DNA from: Candidatus Denitrolinea symbiosum
GTDB taxonomy: Bacteria > Chloroflexota > Anaerolineae > Anaerolineales > Villigracilaceae
NCBI GenBank assembly: GCA_017312345.1
Contig: BLAA01000001.1
Location: forward strand, 1,116,001 to 1,180,000
DNA: 64,000 bases
Reading direction: 5' to 3'
Below the pieces are notes generated by a model that saw nothing but the letters and a program-made list of their open reading frames with translations, did not search any database and was not told the DNA's origin. Within the stretch, counting starts at the first letter, position 1. Each line of letters opens with the position of its first letter. The position numbers and the translations under genes are program-made. Below, one piece after another: positions 1 to 7,434 of the stretch.

Positions 1-573
1 ACGTCCCGCGGGCCCGTAGACGGTGAAATAGCGGACGACGCTCACATCAATGTTGTGCAGATAATGATATGAGTGCGCGAGGACTTCCGCTCCCTTTTTG
101 CTGGCCGCGTACGGCTGGAGCGGCTCGCTGCTCGAGGCGGTTTCGGGAGTCGGGTAGGGCGGGTTCGCGCCGTAGATGCTCGAAGTGGAGGCGAGCAGGA
201 ATTTTCCGCACCCAGTCTGGCGGCAGAGTTCGAGCATGTTGAGCGTCCCGAGGACGTTTGAATTGAGAAACGTCCACGGATCGCTGACGCTGTAACGCAC
301 GCCCGCGCGGGCGGCGAGATTAATTACCGCGTCGAAGGGGCGATCGGTAATTGGAGATTGGCGATTAAGAATTCCGCGGTCGGAAATATCGTCGCGGACG
401 AATTCGAAGCCGTCCAGCGCTTGCAGTTTGCGAAGGCGGAACTCCTTGATGCGGACGTCGTACGCGTCGTTCAGGTTGTCCACGCCGACGACGGTGTGTC
501 CCTGCTCGATGAGAATTTCGCTCGTCCGCGCGCCGATGAATCCCGCCGCGCCAGTTACCAGATAATGCGCCAT
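1..573 (-). CDS. NAD-dependent nucleotide-sugar epimerase, 3' part cut by the window edge
   Basis: Only the first 191 residues are in the window; the gene runs off base 1. The start is the ATG at 573. A Rossmann glycine motif GAAGFIG (residues 8-14), SSIYG near 131-135 and the catalytic YAASK (Tyr155, Lys159) identify an extended short-chain dehydrogenase/reductase. The NLAARAGVRYS stretch and the VRYFTVYGP motif resemble UDP-glucuronate 4-epimerases, which make UDP-galacturonate for surface polysaccharides, but UDP-glucose or other epimerase activity cannot be excluded without the C-terminal substrate pocket. It lies 46 bp downstream of a nucleotide-sugar dehydrogenase on the same strand, so the two probably act in sequence in capsule or exopolysaccharide precursor synthesis. 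The gap between them contains a 'TCAGGTATCAGGTGTCAGG' type low-complexity repeat. Confidence 0.85.
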   Translation of the reverse strand, partial: MAHYLVTGAAGFIGARTSEILIEQGHTVVGVDNLNDAYDVRIKEFRLRKLQALDGFEFVRDDISDRGILNRQSPITDRPFDAVINLAARAGVRYSVSDPWTFLNSNVLGTLNMLELCRQTGCGKFLLASTSSIYGANPPYPTPETASSSEPLQPYAASKKGAEVLAHSYHYLHNIDVSVVRYFTVYGPAGR

Positions 574-619
574 GGTTGCTCCGTGTGTCAGGTATCAGGT
601 GTCAGGATTTGCTTGAAAC

Positions 620-1942
620 TTAAAGCCTGACCACCTTCCCGTTTCCCTTCGCGATCTTGCCCGTCGCGTTGCGCGTGTCGAAGACGAACTTCGCCTCGCG
701 GATGATCGCGGCGTAATCGTAGACTTTGTGATTCGTGACGATCACCACCGCGTCAGATTCGCGGACGGCCTGCATCACGTCCCGCACGCTGTCCATCTGC
801 CAGCCGTCGTATTCGTGGTGGAGATGCGGAATGTACGGGTCGTGATATTCGACTTGCGCGCCCTTCTTCTGGAGCAGGCCGATCACATCCAGCGCGGGGG
901 ACTCGCGCACGTCGTCAATATCGGGTTTGTACGCCGCGCCGAGGACGAGGACGCGGCTTCCCTTGAGCAGGATGCCGCGGTCGTTCATCGCTTCCAACAT
1001 GCGGCCGACCACGTAACGCGGCATGTTGGTATTGATCTCGGACGCGAGTTCGATGAAGCGCGCGTTATAGTTGACCGCCCTCATCTTCCAGGAAAGATAA
1101 AGCGGGTCAATCGGGATGCAGTGACCGCCCAGCCCGGGTCCCGGCGTGAACTTCATGAAGCCAAAGGGTTTCGTCGCCGCGGCTTCGATCACCTCCCACA
1201 CGTCCACGCCGAGGCGTTCGCACATGATCGCCATCTCGTTGACCATGCCGATGTTGATCATGCGGAAGGTGTTCTCCAGCAGTTTCGCCATCTCCGCCGC
1301 CTCGGTGGACGAGACGTGATGGACGGTCTGGATCGCGCCCGTGTACCAGGCCGAAGCCACCTCGCCGCAATTCTCGGTGATGCCGCCGATTATCTTCGGG
1401 GTATTGATAGTGGTGAAGTCCTGGCGTCCGGGGTCCACGCGCTCGGGCGAAAAAGCCAGGAACCAGTCCTCGCCCACCGTCAGCCCGTGTTCGACGCCGA
1501 GTTTGGGCAGCAGCAATTCCCGCGTCGTGCCGGGATAGGTGGTGGACTCCAGCACGACCACCATGCCCTGATGCACGTATTTCGCCAGTTCCTCCGTCGC
1601 CGCGACGATGAACGACATGTCGGGGTCGCCCGTCTTGCGGAGCGGCGTCGGCACGCAGATGCTGACCGCGTCCATCTTCTCCAGCACGGAAAAATCCGTC
1701 GTGGCTTTCAGGCGTCCCGCCTTGACGAGCGCGGCCACCGCCTCGGTCTTGACGTCGGGGATGTACGACTCGCCATTATTGAGCAGATCCACCTTCCGCG
1801 CGTCGGGATCCACGCCCGTCACTTTGAATCCCGCCTCGCCGAACACCACCGCCAGCGGCAGGCCGACATAGCCGAGTCCCAAAATGGCGATTTCGGCGGA
1901 TTTGTCTTGCAGTTTCTTGATGAGAATATCTTTGGTGGTCAT
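620..1942 (-). CDS. UDP-sugar 6-dehydrogenase (WbpA/UDP-GlcNAc dehydrogenase type)
   Basis: A 440-residue cytosolic enzyme that oxidises a UDP-hexose or UDP-N-acetylhexosamine to the uronic acid with two NAD. The NAD-binding motif GLGYVGLPLA is at residues 22-31, STTYPGTT near 133-140, and the catalytic cysteine lies in GGHCIPIDP (Cys275). The GHCIPIDPxYLSWK context is characteristic of the UDP-GlcNAc/UDP-ManNAc dehydrogenase branch rather than plain UDP-glucose dehydrogenase. Length is normal for the family. The ATG at 1942 is preceded by an AAAGGA ribosome site. A TATAAT box (reverse strand, near 1996-2001) gives a short leader. It is followed by a sugar epimerase gene, which supports a role in surface polysaccharide precursors. 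Confidence 0.85.
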   Translation of the reverse strand: MTTKDILIKKLQDKSAEIAILGLGYVGLPLAVVFGEAGFKVTGVDPDARKVDLLNNGESYIPDVKTEAVAALVKAGRLKATTDFSVLEKMDAVSICVPTPLRKTGDPDMSFIVAATEELAKYVHQGMVVVLESTTYPGTTRELLLPKLGVEHGLTVGEDWFLAFSPERVDPGRQDFTTINTPKIIGGITENCGEVASAWYTGAIQTVHHVSSTEAAEMAKLLENTFRMINIGMVNEMAIMCERLGVDVWEVIEAAATKPFGFMKFTPGPGLGGHCIPIDPLYLSWKMRAVNYNARFIELASEINTNMPRYVVGRMLEAMNDRGILLKGSRVLVLGAAYKPDIDDVRESPALDVIGLLQKKGAQVEYHDPYIPHLHHEYDGWQMDSVRDVMQAVRESDAVVIVTNHKVYDYAAIIREAKFVFDTRNATGKIAKGNGKVVRL

Positions 1943-2022
1943 TGGTTTCCTTTAGCGTCAGGTTTCGCAGACGCGCTCCTTCTACAGATGAGCCGAAATT
2001 ATACGCTCTAAATGATCCAACG

Positions 2023-2557
2023 TTATTTTCTGCTTCCCAGAAGGAATCGCAATAGTTCACCCAATTCTTCGAGCAGTCGTTGTTGTTCTTCAACAAGCGC
2101 GGAAAATTGACGATTGAGGTTCTCCAGCAAACGGACAGCCTCCTGCTGGCGCGCCAAACGACGCGCGTCTTCGGCAAGTTGACGTTCCCGAATACGATGT
2201 GCTATTAAACGGAGGACGATTCAGGCGAAGGCGATTTATGGTAAATGTGCCAATACTCGTTAGCGGATACAATTTTCCATCATCCAATTCGATAAAATGC
2301 TTGGATGCGTTATTCTGGCGAGGATTCCAGAGTGGCAGATCGCCTGCGCGGACCGGCCAATAATCGAGTTTATATTGATTGCAACGCTGACAGCAGTAAA
2401 GCAGATTGTCCAAGTCGTCATTCCCGCTCTTGAACTTTGGCTGATAATGATCCATCGTCAATTCGCCGCCCGAGTCGACTTCACGGACGCCGCAAAACTC
2501 ACAGGCGTAATCGGCGCGTTTTCGTACACGCGCCCGAACCGCGTCGGAAATGGTCAT
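2023..2557 (-). pseudogene. HNH endonuclease gene with a one-base frameshift
   Basis: The first ~116 residues form an HNH/zinc-finger nuclease: CEFC (Cys19, Cys22), the MDHYQP metal-binding His37, and CCQRC (Cys56, Cys59). After the RLNRPP sequence the frame runs into a Ser/Arg-rich tail that looks non-native. Skipping one T in the TTT run (bases 2207-2209) opens a coherent ~65-residue tail (starting LIAHRIRERQLAED, ending FLLGSRK at the stop at 2023) rich in Leu, Gln and Glu, as expected for a helical C-terminus. The gene is therefore either a recent pseudogene or a sequencing error; the un-shifted reading ends at 2090. It overlaps the upstream coiled-coil gene by 4 bases (ATGA), so the two are translationally coupled. 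Natural role unknown. Confidence 0.7.
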
Positions 2558-2865
2558 GCGGGTTGTGTCCCAATCCGCTGGGTCAGCTGGCGGCGCAAAA
2601 CGGCTATTTCACGCCGCAATTTCGCGTTCTCGGAAGAAATTTTTCGGATTTGCTGGGTTACAGAGATCGCCTGCGCCAGAGCCGCGTCCATTTGCGCTTC
2701 GAGATCCGAGGAGGTCATTCGCCCGGCTGGGAGGAACAATATTTCGTTTTCCAGGGTGTCCTGTTTCGCGTACCAAGCTTCCAACTGCTTTCGTTCTTTG
2801 GCTGTGAGCGTGAAACCGCGCGTGACCTTATCGTGCAATTGACTGGCCTTTTCTACTGAATCCAT
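2554..2865 (-). CDS. Small charged coiled-coil protein of unknown function
   Basis: A 103-residue soluble protein, start ATG at 2865 with AAAGGAG eight bases upstream and a TATAAT box about 30 bases further up. The C-terminal half (about residues 62-97) has heptad-like Leu/Ile spacing with many Lys, Arg and Glu, predicting a coiled coil. It contains no cysteine clusters, membrane segment or recognised enzymatic motif. It overlaps the following HNH nuclease gene by four bases, so it is likely a partner or accessory protein of that nuclease; this pairing is inference from position only. Family not recognised. Confidence 0.6.
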   Translation of the reverse strand: MDSVEKASQLHDKVTRGFTLTAKERKQLEAWYAKQDTLENEILFLPAGRMTSSDLEAQMDAALAQAISVTQQIRKISSENAKLRREIAVLRRQLTQRIGTQPA

Positions 2866-2945
2866 ATTCGCTCCTTTCGCAAATACGACAAAGATTATAA
2901 CAAATACAATCTCCCCTTACCCGACATGAAGAGACTGGCTACGGA

Positions 2946-3584
2946 TCAAAACAAACTCAACTGCTTCGGATCTTCCTTCGGCTCCTCCGCCGCCGCTTGA
3001 ACTGGCGTCATCCTCGCCAACTCCTTCCGCGCCACATCCAGCAATTGCGGCAGTTTGGCGAAATCGGCCAGGATCTGCGGTTTGATGTTGACGTTGTGCA
3101 GCGCCGCCGCGGGATGGAACATGGCGATCACGAAGCGATTCCCGATCTTGCGCATCTGTCCATGCACCGCGCTGATCTTCGCGCCCGGCATAAACTTGCC
3201 CATCGAAAACCGTCCCAGCGTGACGATGATCTTCGGGTTGATGGCCGCGATCTGGCGTTCCAGATAAACGTCGCACGCCGCGAGTTCCTCGGGCAGCGGA
3301 TCGCGGTTATCGGGCGGACGGCACTTCACCACGTTGCCGATCCACACATCCGCGCGCTCCAGCCCCGCCTGCGCCAGCAACTGATTCAGAAAATTTCCCG
3401 CCGCGCCCACAAAAGGACGTCCCTGCTCATTCTCGTTGACGCCCGGCCCCTCGCCGACGAACATGATCTCGCTGTCCGCAGGCCCCTCGCCCGGCACAGA
3501 CTTCTTGCGCGTCTTGTGCAGCGCGCAGTCCGTGCAGACCGACACCTCGGCGGCGATCTGCTTCAACGTCTCTTCTGCGCTCAT
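2946..3584 (-). CDS. Family 4 uracil-DNA glycosylase (Fe-S type)
   Basis: A 212-residue DNA repair enzyme that removes uracil from DNA. Four cysteines (Cys17, Cys20, Cys88, Cys104) have the spacing of the [4Fe-4S] cluster of family 4 UDGs, the active-site motif is GEGPGVNE (residues 45-52) and the second motif HPAAAL begins at His157. The ATG at 3584 overlaps the stop of rimI (ATGA), and longer upstream starts in the same frame run entirely through rimI, so they were rejected. It is the last gene of the tsaE-tsaB-rimI-UDG operon. The Lys/Glu-rich tail ends QLSLF, which resembles beta-clamp binding motifs (QLxLF); a clamp interaction is an inference. Confidence 0.92.
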   Translation of the reverse strand: MSAEETLKQIAAEVSVCTDCALHKTRKKSVPGEGPADSEIMFVGEGPGVNENEQGRPFVGAAGNFLNQLLAQAGLERADVWIGNVVKCRPPDNRDPLPEELAACDVYLERQIAAINPKIIVTLGRFSMGKFMPGAKISAVHGQMRKIGNRFVIAMFHPAAALHNVNIKPQILADFAKLPQLLDVARKELARMTPVQAAAEEPKEDPKQLSLF

Positions 3585-4051
3585 TTCGCCTCCGCCACTG
3601 TCAACCCGCCCAGGTCGTCCATCGTCATCAGCACCGCGTCCTCGCCGTTGTCGCGATAATACATCGGGCGGCGTCCCACCTCCGCAAAGCCGATGTCGCA
3701 ATAGATCTTCTGCGCGACGACATGACGGGCGCGTACTTCCAGCAGCGCCTTCGTTGCGCCCTCTTCGCGCGCCGCGGCCAGCGCGTGGATCAGCATCTTC
3801 TTCGCGAACCCGCGCCGCCGAAAATGCGGATGCGTGGCGATCGTGGCGATGTGCGCCTCGTCCACGATGATCCACAACACCAGCATGGCGGCTATCTGTC
3901 CGTCCACCTCCGTCACCCAGCAGCGCGCCGCGTTGTTCTCCGTCACTTCGTATTTAAAGGAGCGTTCCGTCCACGGGAGCGTGAACGAACTGCGGTCAAT
4001 CTCCACAACTTCGGGAATGTCCTCCACTTTCATTTTTCGTATCTCGATCAT
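3581..4051 (-). CDS. rimI: Ribosomal-protein-S18-alanine N-acetyltransferase
   Basis: A 156-residue GNAT acetyltransferase. The acetyl-CoA loop HPHFRRRGFAKKML (about residues 74-87) fits the R/Q-x-x-G-x-G/A pattern, and the C-terminal YCDIGFAEVGRRPMYY is typical of RimI. It probably acetylates the N-terminus of ribosomal protein S18, although GNAT substrates are hard to predict. Start chosen as the ATG at 4051, which overlaps the tsaB stop by 4 bases; it also overlaps the glycosylase start by 4 bases. The tsaB-rimI neighbourhood is widespread in bacteria, which raises confidence in the name. Confidence 0.9.
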   Translation of the reverse strand: MIEIRKMKVEDIPEVVEIDRSSFTLPWTERSFKYEVTENNAARCWVTEVDGQIAAMLVLWIIVDEAHIATIATHPHFRRRGFAKKMLIHALAAAREEGATKALLEVRARHVVAQKIYCDIGFAEVGRRPMYYRDNGEDAVLMTMDDLGGLTVAEAK

Positions 4052-4713
4052 GACGGCCCTCCTTCGACGTGTAAATAGATCGGCGCCAGCGAAGCGAGAT
4101 CGTCCGCGTGACCAGCCTGCCAGCGGTTCCACGCCAGTTCCGCCAATAAAGCGGGACGCCGCACCGACAGCGCGGGGGAAACCAATTGGATGTTCTTCCG
4201 CTTCCGCGCCAGCCGTTGACGTTCCTCCGCGTCCAACTCGCCGACGACCAAGGTGGGATGCTGGATGGACTCCGCGAGTTTATCCGCCGTCGTCGCTTCC
4301 GCCTGATCTTCGGCCTGCCACCCGTTTTCGGACGCGCGGTACCACCCGACGGCGATCCGTCCGCGCCCGGCCTGGATGACGGCCGCCAGCGGAAGCGCCT
4401 GCACCGGCACAGCCGCCGCGACCGCGTCCAGCGTTGGCACGCCGACGACGGGCAGTTTGCGCGCGAGGGCGAGTCCTTTCACGAAGGCCAGTCCCACGCG
4501 CAGGCTGGTGAACGAGCCGGGACCGATGGCCACCGCCAGGGCGGAGAGGCCGTCCATCGTCAGCCCGACGCGCTCCAAAAGTCCGGAGAGAGCCGGGGCT
4601 AGTTCCACAGTGTGACGGGCGCGCGAAGTCCAGGTCAGTTCAGCCGCGACCGTCGCGCCGTCGTATAGAGCGAGTCCCAATTGGGCGGTGGAGGTGTCAA
4701 TGGCGAGGAGCAT
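4048..4713 (-). CDS. tsaB: tRNA t6A threonylcarbamoyladenosine protein TsaB
   Basis: A 221-residue member of the ASKHA fold that helps TsaD and TsaE make the N6-threonylcarbamoyl modification of A37 in ANN-decoding tRNAs. The N-terminal DTSTAQLGLAL (phosphate-binding type strand) and GPGSFTSLRVGL (about residues 70-81) are diagnostic. The C-terminal half is variable, as usual in TsaB. Start ATG at 4713 overlaps the last base of the tsaE stop (TGATG), indicating translational coupling. tsaD is not in the window. Confidence 0.92.
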   Translation of the reverse strand: MLLAIDTSTAQLGLALYDGATVAAELTWTSRARHTVELAPALSGLLERVGLTMDGLSALAVAIGPGSFTSLRVGLAFVKGLALARKLPVVGVPTLDAVAAAVPVQALPLAAVIQAGRGRIAVGWYRASENGWQAEDQAEATTADKLAESIQHPTLVVGELDAEERQRLARKRKNIQLVSPALSVRRPALLAELAWNRWQAGHADDLASLAPIYLHVEGGPS

Positions 4714-5210
4714 CACGCGACTCCAAACATGGACCGGCGCAGGTCGGCGAGCAGCGCGTCGTAGCGTTTGCCGCGCGCCGAGAAATGCATTTGACGATGT
4801 TCCTCGCCGACGTGTTCGAGCGCGATCCACAAGCGTTCGTCCGGCAGGATTTGCTGGACGCGCTCCGCCCACTCGACGAGGAGCAGTCCCGCGTCGAGCA
4901 TCGCGTCGAGGTCGAGTTCCGCGCCCTCGGCGGCGGAGGCGAGGCGGTAGGCGTCCATGTGGAAAAAGCGCGCTTCGTCCGCGCGGCGATAGATGTTGAC
5001 CAAAACAAAGGTGGGACTGGAGACCGAATCCAGCGCGCCCCATCCCTGCGCCAAACCCTGCGCCAGCGTGGTCTTTCCCGCGCCGAGTTCGCCTTGCAAG
5101 CAAACGAGGTCGCCGCGCCGCAGAAGCCCGCCAAGACGGATTCCGATGCGGCGCGTTTGTTCGGCGCTCTTGCTGATGAAGTCGAGGCTGTGCGCGTCGA
5201 GAATGGGCAT
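4713..5210 (-). CDS. tsaE: tRNA t6A ATPase TsaE
   Basis: A 165-residue P-loop ATPase; Walker A is GELGAGKTT (about residues 41-49), followed by SSPTFVLVNIY and the HMDAYRL motif, all typical of TsaE, which drives turnover of the TsaBD complex. An in-frame extension upstream would translate the adjacent 17-bp DNA repeats and is not credible. The ATG at 5210 has no Shine-Dalgarno sequence; instead a TATAAT box ends seven bases before it, so the mRNA is probably leaderless. First gene of the tsaE-tsaB-rimI-UDG operon. Confidence 0.92.
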   Translation of the reverse strand: MPILDAHSLDFISKSAEQTRRIGIRLGGLLRRGDLVCLQGELGAGKTTLAQGLAQGWGALDSVSSPTFVLVNIYRRADEARFFHMDAYRLASAAEGAELDLDAMLDAGLLLVEWAERVQQILPDERLWIALEHVGEEHRQMHFSARGKRYDALLADLRRSMFGVA

Positions 5211-5217
5211 GGACGAG

Positions 5218-5223
5218 ATTATA
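5218..5223 (-). promoter_or_regulatory. -10 box placed for a leaderless tsaE transcript
   Basis: Reading the reverse strand, TATAAT is followed by seven bases (CTCGTCC) and then the tsaE ATG at 5210. Transcription starting the usual 6-8 bases after a -10 box would begin at or next to the A of ATG. No ribosome binding site is present. A -35 hexamer is not obvious because the upstream DNA approaches the 17-bp repeat array. Confidence 0.55.
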
Positions 5224-5246
5224 CCCCTTCGGGATTTAAATGACGT

Positions 5247-5407
5247 AGGGGCAGACCTGCTGTTGGGGCAGACCCGCTGTTGGGGCAGACCCGCTGTTGG
5301 GGCAGACCTGCTGTTGGGGCAGACCTGCTGTTGGGGCAGACCTGCTGTTGGGGCAGACCTGCTGTTGGGGCAGACCTGCTGTTGGGGCAGACCTGCGTGT
5401 CTGCCCT
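5247..5407. repeat. Tandem array of about nine 17-bp units
   Basis: Units of the form GTTGGGGCAGACCTGCT (C/T variants at one position) follow each other without spacers from about 5247 to 5407. The last unit runs into GGGGCAGACC-TGCGTG-TCTGCCC, a palindrome, so the array looks like an expansion of the left arm of a dispersed palindromic repeat. A related element lies at 51235-51437. The array separates the tsaE promoter from the glycosyltransferase stop codon. It is not CRISPR: there are no unique spacers. Confidence 0.9.
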
Positions 5408-5432
5408 GGGCGAACACCCAGGTTCGCCCCTA
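5405..5432. repeat. Palindromic repeat supplying the glycosyltransferase stop codon
   Basis: The sequence GGGCGAACACCCAGGTTCGCCC forms an inverted repeat (GGGCGAAC / GTTCGCCC) and is followed by CCTAC. The CTA at 5430-5432 is, on the reverse strand, the TAG stop of the adjacent glycosyltransferase. The core belongs to the same GGGGC-RAC palindrome family as the neighbouring tandem array. Confidence 0.6.
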
Positions 5433-6575
5433 CGCGGCGATTAACGGTTCCTCGCACAGCCCCACCTGCGAGCCGATGAAGCGCGCGATCAGCCGCGCCG
5501 ATTCGGGACGCGCCGCGCGGCGGCAGTTTTCCGCGAAGCGTTCGCGCTCTTCGGGGTTTTCGATCCATTTTTTTAAGGCATTCACCACGCGGTCGGAGCG
5601 CGGCGCCCACACGCCCACGCGTTCTTTCTGGACGAAGGTGACGTTGCCATCCTCCTGCCCGGGCAGGCGCGCGTTCAGGATGATGGGCAGGCCCGCGATG
5701 AGCGCCTCGGCAATCGTCCCCGGCCCGGCTTTGGTGATCACCGCGTCGGCGGCGCGCATGAAGTCGGGCAGGTCGCGCGTGAAGCCGTAGACGCGCGTCG
5801 GGATGTTCCAGCGCCGCGCCTCGAATTTCTTCCGCAGTTTTTCGTTCCGCCCCGCGACGATGACCAGCCCGAGGTCCAGCCCGGATTCGTCAATGGCCGC
5901 GGCGTTGCGTTCGAGCGGACCCATCCCGTCGCCGCCGCCGATCAGCAGGGCGATTGTCTTATCCTGCGGCCAGCCCAGTTTTTCGCGCAGCGCGCGTTTG
6001 TCGCCAGGCGGCGCGCAGTAACGGTCCGAGACGGGCTGCCCGACGACGAACACTTTTTCGGGCGGCATGTGATATTCGATGGCGCGCTCGCGCGCGTATT
6101 CGGTGGGGACGAGGATCAGGTCGGCGCGTTTATCGAACCAGAGCGCGTGCGTGGTGACGGGGTCGGTGACGACGGTGATAAAGCGCCGCGTGCGATTTCG
6201 TCCCAGCGCCCACAATCCCATTGAATTCGCGCCGAGGTGCGTCGTCACGATCGCGTCGCTGGGATGGCCGGCGAGCAGTTTCTTTGCGGCGCGGACGCCA
6301 TACGGACGGAACGCGGCGGTCAACATGCGCGCCCGCGCCCGCCCGTCGGTGGCGTAAAACCCCGCCCCCCACAGGCGCGGGGCCTTCACCATCTTCGGAT
6401 ACAGTTCAGGCATTTTATTGAACGGGATGGGCGCGTAATCTTTGAAGAAATCCACCATCTCCGCGCTGACGGAATCGCCGAATTCGAGTCCGAGGGCTTC
6501 GATGATGGCTTCGCTGGCGGAACGGTGTCCGCCTCCTGTGTCGGAAAAGAGGACGAGGATATGCGGCTTTTTCAT
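5430..6575 (-). CDS. Glycosyltransferase, MGDG synthase/UgtP-like (GT28 fold)
   Basis: A 381-residue GT-B glycosyltransferase. The N-terminal SDTGGGHRSAS (about residues 9-19) is the glycine loop of MGDG synthases and processive diacylglycerol glucosyltransferases, and the C-terminal TKAGPGTIAEALIAGLP (about 296-312) is the UDP-sugar site. It probably glycosylates diacylglycerol to make membrane glycolipids at the cytoplasmic face. The ATG at 6575 overlaps the DUF951 stop by four bases (ATGA), so both are co-translated. Its stop codon lies inside a dispersed palindrome, so the exact C-terminus may have been set by repeat insertion. Confidence 0.82.
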   Translation of the reverse strand: MKKPHILVLFSDTGGGHRSASEAIIEALGLEFGDSVSAEMVDFFKDYAPIPFNKMPELYPKMVKAPRLWGAGFYATDGRARARMLTAAFRPYGVRAAKKLLAGHPSDAIVTTHLGANSMGLWALGRNRTRRFITVVTDPVTTHALWFDKRADLILVPTEYARERAIEYHMPPEKVFVVGQPVSDRYCAPPGDKRALREKLGWPQDKTIALLIGGGDGMGPLERNAAAIDESGLDLGLVIVAGRNEKLRKKFEARRWNIPTRVYGFTRDLPDFMRAADAVITKAGPGTIAEALIAGLPIILNARLPGQEDGNVTFVQKERVGVWAPRSDRVVNALKKWIENPEERERFAENCRRAARPESARLIARFIGSQVGLCEEPLIAA

Positions 6576-6799
6576 GGCTTTGAATTCGCTTCGTGATCTG
6601 AACCTTCGGGCGGGCGCGCGTGGACGACGGTCTTCGCGCGGCGCGCCAACTCGCGGCGCGTCAGCATGACGCGGCGTCCGCAGACGAGGCACTCCAGCCC
6701 GATGTCCGCGCCGAGACGCGTCACCTTCCATTCATACGATCCGCACGGATGCGCCTTCCTCATGCGGACGGTGTCGTTCAGTTGCAGGTCTGGAAGCAT
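6572..6799 (-). CDS. DUF951 family protein
   Basis: A 75-residue protein that matches the DUF951 pattern: a short beta-rich N-terminus (NDTVRMRKAHPCGSYEW), then RLGADIGLECLVCGRRVML with a CxxC pair. Many bacteria carry it as a small single-domain protein; its molecular role is not established. It is directly coupled to the glycosyltransferase. The start has no ribosome site and a TATAAT box ends six bases before ATG (6806-6811), so translation is probably leaderless. Confidence 0.85.
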   Translation of the reverse strand: MLPDLQLNDTVRMRKAHPCGSYEWKVTRLGADIGLECLVCGRRVMLTRRELARRAKTVVHARPPEGSDHEANSKP

Positions 6800-6805
6800 A
6801 CGCGG

Positions 6806-6811
6806 ATTATA
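6806..6811 (-). promoter_or_regulatory. -10 box for a leaderless DUF951-glycosyltransferase transcript
   Basis: On the reverse strand TATAAT is followed by CCGCGT and then the ATG at 6799. A start site 6-7 bases after the box would coincide with the ATG. The divergent gene (phosphoribosyltransferase) must use a separate promoter in the same ~85-bp gap. Confidence 0.55.
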
Positions 6812-6848
6812 CCCGCCCCGGATTGTTTGTGATAAACTACGCTAAATT

Positions 6849-6870
6849 CCGGGTTCCCGCGAGAACCCGG
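6849..6870 (+). promoter_or_regulatory. Perfect hairpin just upstream of the phosphoribosyltransferase start
   Basis: CCGGGTTC and GAACCCGG form an 8-bp perfect stem around a six-base loop, ending 15 bases before the ATG and directly before the GAGAGGA ribosome site. It would form in the 5' leader. It may be a copy of a dispersed AACCCGG-type palindrome or a regulatory element; sequence alone cannot decide. Confidence 0.4.
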
Positions 6871-6885
6871 TTTCCGAGAGGACTT

Positions 6886-7434
6886 ATGCCCCGCGAAACC
6901 TACGACATCGAAATTGCCGGGATCAAACGTCAACTGCCGCTGTTCGAGATCAAGCCCGGGCTGCGCATCGCCATCCTGAACATTTTGGGCGACACGGAAC
7001 TCGTCCAGGCTTGCGCGCGTGAACTGGGAAAAATATTGAAGGACAGGGAATTCGATGTGCTGGTCACGGCCGAAGCCAAGTCCATCCCGCTCATCCACGC
7101 GCTCTCCGTGGAGACGAACAAACCCTACATCGTGCTTCGTAAAACCTACAAACCCTACATGGGCGCGGCGTTGACCGCCGAGACGCTTTCCATCACCACC
7201 GGCCAGCCTCAGCTCCTCGTGCTGGACGAAAAAGACCATGACCTGATGAAGGGACGCAAAGTCCTGCTCGTGGACGACGTCATCAGCACCGGCTCCACCC
7301 TGCAAGGTATGAAGATGCTGATGGAAAAGGCGGGCGCGACGGTCGTTGGCGAGGCGGCCATCCTCACCGAGGGAGACCGCTCGCAGTGGATGAACATCGC
7401 CGCGCTGGGACACCTGCCGCTTTTCACCGATTAG
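6886..7434 (+). CDS. Phosphoribosyltransferase, adenine phosphoribosyltransferase-like
   Basis: A 182-residue type I phosphoribosyltransferase. The PRPP loop is VLLVDDVISTGST (about residues 126-138). The overall length and N-terminal hood region resemble Apt/Xpt-type purine salvage enzymes that convert a base and PRPP to a nucleotide. Start ATG at 6886 follows GAGAGGA; an earlier in-frame start would run through the leader hairpin. The stop overlaps the convergent GIY-YIG gene by four bases, so there is no room for a terminator between them. Confidence 0.8.
   Translation: MPRETYDIEIAGIKRQLPLFEIKPGLRIAILNILGDTELVQACARELGKILKDREFDVLVTAEAKSIPLIHALSVETNKPYIVLRKTYKPYMGAALTAETLSITTGQPQLLVLDEKDHDLMKGRKVLLVDDVISTGSTLQGMKMLMEKAGATVVGEAAILTEGDRSQWMNIAALGHLPLFTD

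Noticed and set aside
2946..3875. Longer start of the uracil-DNA glycosylase (309 residues)
   Set aside because: The extra 97 residues are Arg/Gly-rich translation of rimI in another frame; the ATG at 3584 overlaps the rimI stop as expected for an operon.
5247..5407. CRISPR array
   Set aside because: The 17-bp units are contiguous with no unique spacers, and no cas gene is in the window.
4713..5417. Longer TsaE beginning in the 17-bp array
   Set aside because: The extension would encode QQQVCPNSRSAPTAGLP-like repeats, clearly translated repeat DNA.
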